Below are positions 18,412 to 25,560 of a stretch of 59,072 bases of DNA, one piece after another. Both the position numbers and the translations under genes were made by a program. The DNA lies in the NCBI RefSeq assembly GCF_021290985.1, contig NZ_JAJOYU010000027.1, positions 1 through 59,072 on the forward strand, written 5' to 3'. Numbering within the stretch: the first letter of the stretch is position 1; every line of letters begins with the position of its first letter. The notes beneath the pieces were generated by a model. That model did no database searches and was not told the origin of the DNA. It worked only from the letters and a program-made list of their open reading frames with translations. Origin of the DNA: Rheinheimera soli (lineage in GTDB: Bacteria; Pseudomonadota; Gammaproteobacteria; Enterobacterales; Alteromonadaceae).

Positions 18412-19722
18412 ATGGTAAAACCACTGCGTTTTTCATTTTCTTATCTGCCGGAACTGGCCGGTACTTTACTGGTACCGCTGCTGATAGTGCTGCTGTGTTT
18501 ACCGCTACGCGACTGGATAAGCCCGACTGACGTTGCCATGTTGCAATTGTTATGGGTGGCATGGCAGGCGCAGCATTATGGCTGGCGCTGGGCAAGTTTA
18601 ACCACTTTGGTTTCAGTGCTTATCCTGAACTGGTGTTTTGTACCGCCCTATTACACTTTTGATGTGCACGATGCCAGTTTCTTTATCAGCTTTGTGGTGA
18701 TGGTGGTACTGGGGTTATTAATCAGTTTGTTGTCTGATCAGTCAAAACAGCAGTTAAAACGTTTGCGTTATGCCATGTCACAAACCCGTGGCATGTATAT
18801 GCTGGCCAAAGGTTTGGGCCAACGCCAAAACTGGTCACAACAATGTGCCTACGCAGCTAAATTATTAAGTCGCCGCTTAGGCGCTACTGTTCAGGTTGTT
18901 CAAGGACAGGAACCTACAGCAGTTGCGGAGCAAGCGGTTTTGGCTGTTGGATCTCCTGCATCCGCCTGGATCCTGGTGCCTCCCTGCTTTTTATCCAGCC
19001 ACGCTACTTTATTGCATACAGCTCAGTCTTTATTGGCGCAAAGTTATGCCCAGCTGGAATTGCGTGAAAAAGCACAACAAGACAGGGTTACTGCTCAACT
19101 GGAGCAACAAAAAGCTATGCTGTTACGCTCGTTATCCCATGATTTACGTACGCCTTTAGCCACTATTATGGGCGCATCCAGTATGTTGGCAGACCCAGAG
19201 CTGCAACTCAGCACAGCGCAGCGTCAACAACAGGCGCAGAATATTTACCAGCAAAGCCAGATTTTAAATCAGCATTTTGAAAAAGTGCTGGAGCTGAGCA
19301 AAGCCCAACTGACAGGGCATCAAATTCAACTAACGGATTTCAGTTCAGACGATTTAGTGGCTGGTGCTTTGGCCAGACGAGGTGAAAAAGCCACAGAGTT
19401 AACAGCATCTTTGCACTGTAGCGCGGCGGAGTCTTTGTCAGGTGATTTAGAATTACTGGAAATTGCGCTGGCGAATATGCTGGAAAATGCCTTGTATCAT
19501 GGGGCAGCCCCTTTCGAGTTGCAGATGGGACACAAAGGATCTGCTTTTTACATCCGGCTGACAAATGCTGTGAATGATCAAGCACCGTCAAACCGGGATA
19601 AAGGCCATGGTCTGGGTATCAATATTTGTCGGGCTGTGGCTGGTTTGCATCAGGGTAGTTTTGAATTACAGAGCAGCCCAAAGCTACAGCAAATCACAGC
19701 TGTATTGGAGTGGCCACGATGA
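18412..19722 (+). CDS. Short KdpD-like sensor histidine kinase
   Basis: A 436-residue membrane kinase. It begins directly with the four-helix DUF4118 membrane domain of KdpD (about residues 12-108) and then has a small GAF-like linker. The HisKA box SLSHDLRTPL puts the phospho-accepting histidine at 243, and the HATPase_c domain has N-box LANMLENALYHG and G-box GHGLGINICR. The large N-terminal KdpD region (Usp-like and Walker motifs, about 350 residues in E. coli) is absent. It starts one base after trkH and overlaps the response regulator by an ATGA junction. It probably senses potassium or turgor and phosphorylates that regulator. No kdpFABC genes are present. Confidence 0.88.
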   Translation: MVKPLRFSFSYLPELAGTLLVPLLIVLLCLPLRDWISPTDVAMLQLLWVAWQAQHYGWRWASLTTLVSVLILNWCFVPPYYTFDVHDASFFISFVVMVVLGLLISLLSDQSKQQLKRLRYAMSQTRGMYMLAKGLGQRQNWSQQCAYAAKLLSRRLGATVQVVQGQEPTAVAEQAVLAVGSPASAWILVPPCFLSSHATLLHTAQSLLAQSYAQLELREKAQQDRVTAQLEQQKAMLLRSLSHDLRTPLATIMGASSMLADPELQLSTAQRQQQAQNIYQQSQILNQHFEKVLELSKAQLTGHQIQLTDFSSDDLVAGALARRGEKATELTASLHCSAAESLSGDLELLEIALANMLENALYHGAAPFELQMGHKGSAFYIRLTNAVNDQAPSNRDKGHGLGINICRAVAGLHQGSFELQSSPKLQQITAVLEWPR

Positions 19723-20414
19723 ACAAAGGCACAGCAAAAGATCTCTCTGTCAGCCTGCTGGTGCTTGAAGACGACACCGGGCTACAAAGTTTTTTACAAA
19801 CCCTGCTGGATAGTCAGGGCTATCAGAGCTTGATCACTGCTCAGGGTAAACAAGGCTTTGCTTTACTCAAGGAGCATAGTTTTGATTTGATTTTACTGGA
19901 TTTAGGTTTAGCCGATATGGATGGCATTCAGTGGCTGCAGCAGCTGCGATCCTGGTCTGAAGTGCCAGTCATTGTGATATCAGCCCGGGGCAAAGAGTTA
20001 GATAAAGTTCAGGCGCTGGATAGCGGCGCCAATGACTATGTGACTAAACCTTTTAGCTCAGCTGAGCTGTTAGCCCGCGTTCGAGCCACATTGCGACAAC
20101 AACAAAAAACCGCCAGGCCATTGGCTTTTGCCGATATCAAGCTGGATCCGGTGCAGCGCCTTGTGACCAAAGCCGGTGAAGCTGTGCATTTAACCAAAAC
20201 CGAATACGACATTTTATTGCTGCTGGTGCGCCATTTAGGTTCTGCTTTGACCCATAACCAAATTTTACAGCAGGTCTGGGGCGAACATTACCAGGACAGA
20301 CCTGAGTATATTCGCGTGCATATGGCACAGCTACGGCAAAAACTGGAAGATAACCCTTCCGCGCCACGACATCTGAAAACAGAGGCTGGAGTTGGGTACA
20401 GGCTTTGTGAGTAG
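19719..20414 (+). CDS. KdpE-like OmpR-family response regulator
   Basis: A 231-residue regulator with a receiver domain (acidic pocket EDD at 17-19, phospho-acceptor D61 in LILLDLG, and K in VTKPF) followed by an OmpR/PhoB winged helix (LTKTEYDILLLLVRHLG, then VHMAQLRQKLE). The closest known type is KdpE. The start is the ATG at 19719, which overlaps the kinase stop as ATGA; an in-frame ATG at 19710 is less likely. It is expected to control trkH or another potassium system. The target promoter is not known. Confidence 0.9.
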   Translation: MNKGTAKDLSVSLLVLEDDTGLQSFLQTLLDSQGYQSLITAQGKQGFALLKEHSFDLILLDLGLADMDGIQWLQQLRSWSEVPVIVISARGKELDKVQALDSGANDYVTKPFSSAELLARVRATLRQQQKTARPLAFADIKLDPVQRLVTKAGEAVHLTKTEYDILLLLVRHLGSALTHNQILQQVWGEHYQDRPEYIRVHMAQLRQKLEDNPSAPRHLKTEAGVGYRLCE

Positions 20415-20479
20415 CGGCTCGTTAAAGTTCCTTATCCAGAAAAAATGGTTGCAACAACGTTAGTTTCTGGCTAGTTTAA

Positions 20480-20496
20480 ATGACCCATAGGGTCAT
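20480..20496. promoter_or_regulatory. Perfect palindrome upstream of the TonB-C-like gene
   Basis: ATGACCC-ATA-GGGTCAT, ending 24 bp before the start codon at 20521. It has no T-run, so an operator is more likely than a terminator. The binding protein is unknown; the upstream KdpE-like regulator is one candidate by position only. Confidence 0.35.
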
Positions 20497-20520
20497 GACA
20501 GCAAAAGCTAAGGATAGTGA

Positions 20521-20958
20521 ATGAAACAAAAGTCTTTGATAGTTTTCGTGTTTTCCATGCTTACAAGCATTCCGGTCAGTGCTATGAACTACGGTTATGT
20601 CCATTTAACTGAACTGCAACCTACGCCACAGGACGCTCTGTGGTCACGCATTAAACAAGTGCCTCCGGCCTACCCTGTTGAAATGGCGATGAAAGGCGTA
20701 GTAGGTTGTGGCGTTTTTAAAATCAGCTTAGATAAAGACGGCAAAGCTGAAAGTATTGATTTACTCACTTCGGTACCGGCGGCTGTCGAGTTTAAATCAG
20801 CAAAAAAAGAGCTGAAAAAATGGAAATGGCACAATACGACAGGTAAACCTGATGCACCTGAGCAAAAAACTCTGCGACTGGATTATTGCATGGGTGGCAG
20901 TACCGAAGCCGAAGCTATTCAACGTTGTGAATTACAAGCCAAGGCTGAATGTAACTGA
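20521..20958 (+). CDS. Secreted protein with TonB C-terminal-like domain
   Basis: A 145-residue protein with a Sec signal peptide (residues 1-21, cleavage after VSA). The mature part resembles the TonB/TolA C-terminal fold: YPVEMAMKGVVGCGVFKISL, then DKDGKAESIDLL and a late WKW. It lacks the membrane anchor and proline-rich spacer of a true TonB, so it is unlikely to energise transport alone. Four cysteines suggest disulfides in the periplasm. It follows the response regulator by 106 bp and ends at a hairpin. Function unknown; the fold assignment is moderate. Confidence 0.7.
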   Translation: MKQKSLIVFVFSMLTSIPVSAMNYGYVHLTELQPTPQDALWSRIKQVPPAYPVEMAMKGVVGCGVFKISLDKDGKAESIDLLTSVPAAVEFKSAKKELKKWKWHNTTGKPDAPEQKTLRLDYCMGGSTEAEAIQRCELQAKAECN

Positions 20959-20979
20959 GTAAGTTGGTGTAAATTTTGA

Positions 20980-21008
20980 GTAGTCAGCGCAGCATGCTGA
21001 CTACTTTT
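20980..21008 (+). terminator. Terminator after the TonB-C-like gene
   Basis: GTAGTCAGC, 7-base loop, GCTGACTAC, then CTTTT-like tail. It lies 21 bp after the stop codon and before a convergent gene. Confidence 0.75.
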
Positions 21009-21030
21009 AACATCCGCCCCTATGCCCTTA

Positions 21031-21420
21031 TTACAAAGTGCCTTTTGTGTACTTCCCTTGCATCAGCCCACAGCTGGATTCAATGCCTGCAGCTTCATCA
21101 GCAGATCTTTTATAGTAAAAAAATACAGTTTTTGCTGTGTTTGAATTATCACATTTCGCCTGAAAAGGCACAGGACAGCTGGATAAATAGGTAATCTTGG
21201 CCGCTGGCCCGCCCATTGAGACCACAGCTTGCGACAAGCCCTCACACTGAGCTTTAAAGTCACTTGTCGCCATTCCTGCATTTTGTATACAGTCTTTAAT
21301 ATCTAGTTTTACCCCCATAAAATCCGCATTAGTTTCAAGCAAACAAGCTTCATTGGCTAAGGCGTGATTACCCGATAGCAAGAGCGCAAACATCGAGCTT
21401 ATCAATAAACTTTTTGGCAT
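21031..21420 (-). CDS. Small secreted cysteine-containing protein, unknown
   Basis: A 129-residue protein with a clear signal peptide (MPKSLLISSMFALLLSG..., cleavage after HALA, about residue 22). The mature part has six cysteines (NEACLLE, KDCIQ, AQCEG, SSCPV, AKCDN, SSCGL), suggesting three disulfides in the periplasm or outside. The ATG at 21420 is chosen over one at 21492 because GAGG lies 6 bp upstream and the signal peptide starts there. I do not recognise a family. It is convergent with the TonB-C-like gene and stands next to the accessory island. Confidence 0.65.
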   Translation of the reverse strand: MPKSLLISSMFALLLSGNHALANEACLLETNADFMGVKLDIKDCIQNAGMATSDFKAQCEGLSQAVVSMGGPAAKITYLSSCPVPFQAKCDNSNTAKTVFFYYKRSADEAAGIESSCGLMQGKYTKGTL

Positions 21421-21585
21421 AGTAAACCTCATCAATAGACGTTTCGTTACACAAAGCCCAGGGTAAACTAACAAACTACCTTTAGGGGGCAATCATTGGC
21501 ATGTGCCTAAAATGATGTACTGATTTAGCTTCTCCGAATTTGAGGAAAAAGACCAGAAAATTTAACAAAAAACAGTTCAAACAAC

Positions 21586-21602
21586 GGGGCAAGACTTGCC
21601 CC
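21586..21602. repeat. GGGGCAAG-type palindrome
   Basis: GGGGCAAG-A-CTTGCCCC, a perfect palindrome in the 253-bp gap between two divergent secreted-protein genes. Near-identical sequences occur at 22621-22638 and 24346-24363. No other feature is seen in this gap apart from likely promoters. Confidence 0.6.
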
Positions 21603-21673
21603 TGAGGAATCCCCTTTTTGGGTATAGTTGTGTACACTCGATATTTCTCGCTCTATTACTACTGGATTAATTC

Positions 21674-22573
21674 ATGTATATAGCTCACGTATGCAAACTA
21701 ATTTGTCTGAGCCTCGCGCTGTTCTGTTCTGAGCTATCGGCTAAAAGTTTCGTCTGGCATGTCAGCGATGGAAAACATGAACTTTATATTGGAGGCACCT
21801 CACATTCGTTGCCTGCTAGTGAATTTCCTCTGCCTGCTGAATTTGATCAAGCCTATAGGCAAGCAGAAAAACTAGTGTTTGAAGTTGATATCAGCAGAAT
21901 GCGTGATCCCAGTATTAATTCTCTATTATTGAGCTTTATCAAGTACCAAGATGGTCGAACTTTAAACTCAGTTCTAAATTCCGAAAGTTATCTGCGATTG
22001 CGAAATATCGCTGCTGAGCTTGAAGTTGATATAAATAGTTTGGCACCATTTAGGCCTGACTTTGTCGTTATGCAATTGATGAATGCCAAACTAATGCAAC
22101 TCGGAATGGCAGGTGAAGGCGTTGATGACTACTTTTTCAACAAAGGAATTAAAGATCGCAAGAGCATGGGCTATCTCGCAACGCTCGAGCAACATTTGGC
22201 TATATTGTTTTCCACCTCGGATGGTTTTGAAGACGAATGGGTAGCGCGGAATCTCGACCTACTTGAAAGTCTCGAGGAAGTTATGCAGCAAGCACTGGCA
22301 GCTTGGCGCAGCGGTAATCGTGAGATATTTACCGAGATGGCAAATGATATGTTCGATACTAAAATAGGCCAAATTGAGTATCAACTATTGTTGGCCGAGC
22401 GCAATAAAAGCTGGGTGGAACAAATTGACTCAATGGTGAAATCGCCAGAAATAGAATTCATATTGGTTGGGGCCATGCACTTGGCTGGACCAAGCAATGT
22501 TTTGGACTTGCTTGTCGAGAGAGGGTATAAAGTAAAACAGCTAAACGCCATCAATCAACCATTGTCCAGATAG
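21674..22573 (+). CDS. TraB/GumN-family protein
   Basis: A 299-residue secreted protein with a signal peptide of about 23 residues (cleavage after LSAK or nearby). The N-terminal GGTSHSLP and C-terminal VGAMHLAG motifs are the two conserved histidine-containing loops of the TraB/PrgY/GumN family, a Tiki-like metalloprotease fold. Bacterial members are poorly understood. The gene is noticeably richer in A and T than the sugar-metabolism genes, in line with an accessory region. It faces the cassette-like genes and ends 48 bp before a GGGGTCAAG hairpin. Activity is inferred from family membership only. Confidence 0.8.
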   Translation: MYIAHVCKLICLSLALFCSELSAKSFVWHVSDGKHELYIGGTSHSLPASEFPLPAEFDQAYRQAEKLVFEVDISRMRDPSINSLLLSFIKYQDGRTLNSVLNSESYLRLRNIAAELEVDINSLAPFRPDFVVMQLMNAKLMQLGMAGEGVDDYFFNKGIKDRKSMGYLATLEQHLAILFSTSDGFEDEWVARNLDLLESLEEVMQQALAAWRSGNREIFTEMANDMFDTKIGQIEYQLLLAERNKSWVEQIDSMVKSPEIEFILVGAMHLAGPSNVLDLLVERGYKVKQLNAINQPLSR

Positions 22574-22620
22574 ACTAGAGGCATTGATCCTCGCTTCAAT
22601 TTCGTTTAGTGACAACAAAT

Positions 22621-22646
22621 GGGGTCAAGTCTAGCCCCCTTTTTTC
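22621..22646. terminator. GGGGTCAAG-type hairpin with T-run
   Basis: GGGGTCAAGTCTAGCCCC followed by a run of C and T (CCTTTTTT). It can terminate the TraB-like gene. The stem is short and shares its sequence with the palindromes at 21586 and 24346. Confidence 0.5.
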
Positions 22647-22651
22647 AACAC

Positions 22652-23626
22652 TTATAACGCTGTTAGCCAAAGTTCAACTTCGCCGACATCCGCACCGTCA
22701 AACACCATTAAACTTGAATGCGAACGGGTTTTAAATGTCACTTTTTCAACGAATTCATTTTGAATAGACGAAAAATAAGCCGGAGGCGAGAGAGAATCAA
22801 CATCTGAGTTAATTAACAATACTGGCTTTTCAGCATAAGCCAATTTACCCAGCAGATTCGTTTCTTGAATAGTTACTTTTGCATCAGCCATTGTTTGATT
22901 AACGATGCCATCAATCCGACTATAAAAAAATCTGCTTAGCAGAGGAGATTTGTAAGGTAAATACTCCTTAGCAGCAAGCTCAAAGCTCATCATGGGTGCG
23001 AGTAAAATAGCTGCGTTAACATTTTCAGATGATAATAAGTTGCTTGCAGTGAGTGCCCCCATAGAGTGTCCGACAACTACGGTTCGTTTAACTGTTTGAT
23101 TTTGAGCCAATTTAGTAAGCAGTTCGTCTAAAATGTCATGTTCTTTTGCAGCAAAGGCAAATGCCTCTTTTGATTCACCATGTCCAAACAAATCCGGAAT
23201 AACAACGTTCATGCCAAGGGCTCTGAAATAGATCGCCATAGCCATCATTGCTTCTTTGCTGCCACCATACCCATGCAGTAATAATGCTGTGCCTTTAAAG
23301 CGATTAAATGTATCAGGTGTCATTCTGTGCGAAATGGTATTTTCTACGCTATTGCCCGTTGCATGAAGATTGTAATAAACAGAACTACCTGGCGAAAAAT
23401 AGGCTGCTTGATAAGGTTCAGCAGCCAGGTATGTAATGCACTTTGTGGTACTAACGGAACAGAACTCATGTTTTTCAAAGCCAATGTCGCTGGGCTTTGC
23501 TTTTATGAATTCAGCTTCAGATAGATAGACATCAGGATTGGACATAACGTAGCTTCCAATTGAAGTACAGCCTGATAAAGAGAACATACAAAGCGTAAGT
23601 ATTAATAATTTAGTTAAATTTTCCAT
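22652..23626 (-). CDS. Lipoprotein alpha/beta hydrolase
   Basis: A 324-residue serine hydrolase. The ATG at 23626 gives a lipoprotein signal (MENLTKLLILTLCMFSLSGC) with the lipobox cysteine at residue 20, so the enzyme is probably anchored to a membrane. The nucleophile elbow is VGHSMG. The acid is likely the second D in NSDVDSLSP, and the histidine is in RSHSSL near the C-terminus. It resembles lysophospholipase-type hydrolases, but the substrate is unknown. The DNA is AT-rich compared with the flanking core genes. A sequence with attC features lies just upstream, and its 3' end contains GGCTAAC and GTTATAA core-like strings, so it may belong to the cassette array. Confidence 0.8.
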   Translation of the reverse strand: MENLTKLLILTLCMFSLSGCTSIGSYVMSNPDVYLSEAEFIKAKPSDIGFEKHEFCSVSTTKCITYLAAEPYQAAYFSPGSSVYYNLHATGNSVENTISHRMTPDTFNRFKGTALLLHGYGGSKEAMMAMAIYFRALGMNVVIPDLFGHGESKEAFAFAAKEHDILDELLTKLAQNQTVKRTVVVGHSMGALTASNLLSSENVNAAILLAPMMSFELAAKEYLPYKSPLLSRFFYSRIDGIVNQTMADAKVTIQETNLLGKLAYAEKPVLLINSDVDSLSPPAYFSSIQNEFVEKVTFKTRSHSSLMVFDGADVGEVELWLTAL

Positions 23627-23668
23627 TTTCTTTTCATCAGTTAGATTTGAACACCAATACTTCAATTA

Positions 23669-23747
23669 GGCAGATAACACCCGGCGCAACGGGCCATGTG
23701 CTGTCACGCAGGAGCAAAAAAGCTCCAACTGCCACCGCTGGTTAGCC
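23669..23747 (-). repeat. Candidate integron attC site (E)
   Basis: On the minus strand it opens with GGCTAAC, next to the stop of the 23751-24209 gene, and closes with GTTATCT. The ends are partly complementary (TAACCAGCGG against CCGGGTGTTA), and a central GGAGC-AAAAAA-GCTCC hairpin fills the middle. Size (79 bp) and position suit attC. Confidence 0.55.
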
Positions 23748-23750
23748 ACT

Positions 23751-24209
23751 TTACACTGCCACAGTTAACGGGCCGCACCACATAACTGTGTTACAAACTA
23801 CTAGCTGGTTGATAATAAATCCCAACAGGGTGCCGACAATCCCCAAGAGTAAAGCTGCCCATATAGTTGTCCCAAACCCCCTCCTCATCAAAAACGCGCA
23901 GATAATTAAACCCAAAGCAGCACCTGGTAACGAGAATAAGTGCCCCAACCCCAACAATCCTTCAGGTTGATTGGAAAAGTAATTTATACAAAGATAGACA
24001 GCAAATGTAATATCTAAACCTATAGATACCCCGAATAGGAAAAGCGGGCGGGGTTTGAAAGGCCAAACGAGCAGTGCTGCTGCTACTGGAACAGCAACGT
24101 AATACCAGAGCCCCACAAACATTGCATCACCAAATAGCAAAACGACGCATAACATCAAAACGATGCTTGCCATGAATAGCTTTAAATCAAGAGATAATGT
24201 CATTTTCAT
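23751..24209 (-). CDS. Small multi-pass membrane protein, unknown (cassette gene)
   Basis: A 152-residue, very hydrophobic protein with four to five predicted membrane segments (about 12-28, 33-48, 56-76, 84-105 and 115-137). I recognise no family or catalytic motif. It sits between two attC-like sequences on the same strand, the layout expected of an integron cassette. A TAGCCACTTTA string just before its start mirrors the AAAGTGGCTA string at its end, as a cassette's own ends should. A start at the second Met (residue 3) is also possible; no clear ribosome site is seen. Confidence 0.6.
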   Translation of the reverse strand: MKMTLSLDLKLFMASIVLMLCVVLLFGDAMFVGLWYYVAVPVAAALLVWPFKPRPLFLFGVSIGLDITFAVYLCINYFSNQPEGLLGLGHLFSLPGAALGLIICAFLMRRGFGTTIWAALLLGIVGTLLGFIINQLVVCNTVMWCGPLTVAV

Positions 24210-24215
24210 AAAGTG

Positions 24216-24290
24216 GCTATCGTCCTCCTAAACGGCGAGCAACTTGTTCCGAGTCTGGCGCCCAACGGGCTCGTCTGCGCTTGTTATAAG
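24216..24290 (-). repeat. Candidate integron attC site (D)
   Basis: On the minus strand CTTATAACAAGCGCAGACGA opens it and GATAGCC closes it, with an internal GCCC-GTT-GGGC hairpin. AACAAGCGC is typical of attC left ends. The right core would be GTTAGCC with one change (GATAGCC). Confidence 0.45.
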
Positions 24291-24345
24291 TATGATGTAA
24301 AACAACACTAGACTCGCTTTAAAAAACCATGCTCAGAAACCTAGA

Positions 24346-24363
24346 GGGGCAAGACTTGACCCC
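24346..24363. repeat. GGGGCAAG-type palindrome within the array
   Basis: GGGGCAAGACTTGACCCC, almost identical to the palindromes at 21586 and 22621. It lies in the gene-free stretch between two attC-like sites. Confidence 0.6.
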
Positions 24364-24376
24364 GAGCTTGGTGGGG

Positions 24377-24449
24377 GCAAAACATGGGGCGCGGCGCCGT
24401 GCTTTTGTCCCGAGGCGCGCTAGCGACCGACTATAGCGGTTTGTTAGCT
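24377..24449 (-). repeat. Candidate integron attC site (C)
   Basis: On the minus strand AGCTAACAAACCGC opens it, overlapping the stop codon of the 24444-24782 gene. GC-rich complementary segments (CGCTAGCGCG and GGCGCCGCGC) follow. Its opening AGCTAAC is the exact reverse complement of the GTTAGCT found just before that gene's start, as expected for one cassette's two ends. Confidence 0.65.
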
Positions 24450-24782
24450 ACCGAATGTAAAGCGAACATACCAAACCGCAAGGAGAAAGGCTGTCACCGA
24501 GTAAATTGATGAAAGCGTTAAATTAAAATACCAAACAGCTTTCCAGACTTTACCTGATATGTCGCTTGCCTCTCTAACTTTCCTTTTTAATAAGTACAGG
24601 CTTGAAGGAACAAGAAGTATTGCAGACAAACCAAGCAGTGGAAGCACGGTAGTTAAAAATAAGAAGCCTATCCCTCCAGCCGCAGACGCTGAAATGCCAG
24701 GATAAGTTAACGATACAAAGCCAAATCCAAGCAATAATGCTAGGAGGGCGGTGAGAAAACCTGTCATTTGAATTGTTCGCAT
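24444..24782 (-). CDS. Small membrane protein, unknown (cassette gene)
   Basis: A 112-residue protein with three predicted membrane segments (about 7-29, 35-63 and 83-107) and a basic loop (LKRKVREAS). No family is recognised. The start is firm: CGAGGA lies 7 bp upstream of the ATG, and the cassette boundary GTTAGCT is only 20 bp upstream. Its stop codon lies inside the core of attC-like site C. It is the clearest single cassette here, bounded at both ends by matching core sequences. Confidence 0.7.
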   Translation of the reverse strand: MRTIQMTGFLTALLALLLGFGFVSLTYPGISASAAGGIGFLFLTTVLPLLGLSAILLVPSSLYLLKRKVREASDISGKVWKAVWYFNLTLSSIYSVTAFLLAVWYVRFTFGS

Positions 24783-24795
24783 AATTTTCCTCGTT

Positions 24796-24876
24796 AGCTA
24801 ACTATACGCGCATGCGCGCGAACCTTAGTGAGCGTCGCTGCGGCCGTAGGCCGCAAAATGCCGTGCCTTGTTAGTC
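24796..24876 (-). repeat. Candidate integron attC site (B)
   Basis: On the minus strand GACTAACAAGGC opens it, overlapping the stop codon of the 24871-25251 gene, and GTTAGCT closes it. Between them are a perfect GCGGCC-TAC-GGCCGC hairpin and GCGCGCATGCGCG. The opening GACTAAC is the exact reverse complement of GTTAGTC at 25268-25274, upstream of the same gene. Confidence 0.7.
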
Positions 24877-25251
24877 ATTGACACGGCCCCAGATGATTTC
24901 AGAATTTGGAGCTACGCCTAAGACTCTATTAGTGACATTTAATACTGTTTCATGATGAAGCTCTGAGTTAGCAAGTACATGAACGCCCCCAATTTTACAT
25001 TCTTTATGAGCCTGTAGCAGGTGACTGCCGAACTCTTCAGGAGAGAACAGTCCACCGCTAAAACGTATGTTTTGATCATCTAGCACTTCAACTTGGTGCG
25101 TTTCACAACGAGTTAGACAGCAAGTGCCCGGGCATTTTGAATTGATATCAACTTCTAATCCAACATCATCTTTATGGAAACTGAGAAATGCAAAGTACAT
25201 GACTAGCGAAAGAAGAATTGACACAAAACCTAAATGCACTGAGTTGCTCAT
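24871..25251 (-). CDS. Membrane-anchored cysteine-rich protein, weakly ExbD/TolR-like (cassette gene)
   Basis: A 126-residue protein with one N-terminal membrane segment (about 7-25) and a soluble remainder. A cysteine cluster CPGTCCLTRC lies at about 39-48. The last 50 residues (KECKIGGVHVLANSELHHET... ending EIIWG) faintly recall the periplasmic domain of ExbD/TolR, in which a residue helper string is followed by a helix and a final strand. This resemblance is weak and not proof. It is bounded by GTTAGTC upstream and GACTAAC at its stop codon, the signature of an integron cassette. Confidence 0.65.
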   Translation of the reverse strand: MSNSVHLGFVSILLSLVMYFAFLSFHKDDVGLEVDINSKCPGTCCLTRCETHQVEVLDDQNIRFSGGLFSPEEFGSHLLQAHKECKIGGVHVLANSELHHETVLNVTNRVLGVAPNSEIIWGRVND

Positions 25252-25267
25252 TGGATTTCGCCTTTAT

Positions 25268-25305
25268 GACTAACAATCCGTTTTCAACGGCAGTCTGCCC
25301 GCAAG
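25268..25305 (-). repeat. Right end of a further attC-like site (A)
   Basis: On the minus strand GGCAG-A-CTGCC and CCGTT-GAA-AACGG hairpins are followed by GTTAGTC, 17 bp before the first cassette gene. The matching left end was not found, so this is a partial site. Confidence 0.5.
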
Positions 25306-25504
25306 TCGAACATTTTTTCGCCTTCTTTCATGATTTTTACTCATACCAAATTAACGCTGATGTACCTCTATTTCAACAAGTTTTTCTGAAATCACTAAAT
25401 TTATCGCCGACAAAATCTATACAGCCTATACGCTAGTTGTTCATATTTTTACTCAAGACACACTGCTGTGTTTTTTAACAGTAGTACGACTGTAATCTCA
25501 AACC
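25306..25504. other. Gene-free stretch at the array edge
   Basis: About 200 bp of AT-rich sequence between the last attC-like sequence and the eda terminator. A minus-strand frame of about 20 codons without a good start ends at CAGCGTTAA; it may be the remnant of a cassette gene. No RNA gene, promoter or integrase fragment is recognised. Confidence 0.4.
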
Positions 25505-25533
25505 ATAAAAAAACCCGACCAAAGCCGGGTTCT
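25505..25533 (-). terminator. Terminator of the zwf-pgl-edd-glk-eda operon
   Basis: Minus-strand GAACCCGGCTTTGGTCGGGTT followed by seven T, 28 bp after the eda stop codon. Confidence 0.85.
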
Positions 25534-25560
25534 TCCTATCACGTTAAACACACAAAAGCA

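Noticed and set aside
25218-25436. Plus-strand open frame across the start of cassette 1
   Set aside because: It overlaps the start of a cassette gene and the attC-like end, and the product has no recognisable features.
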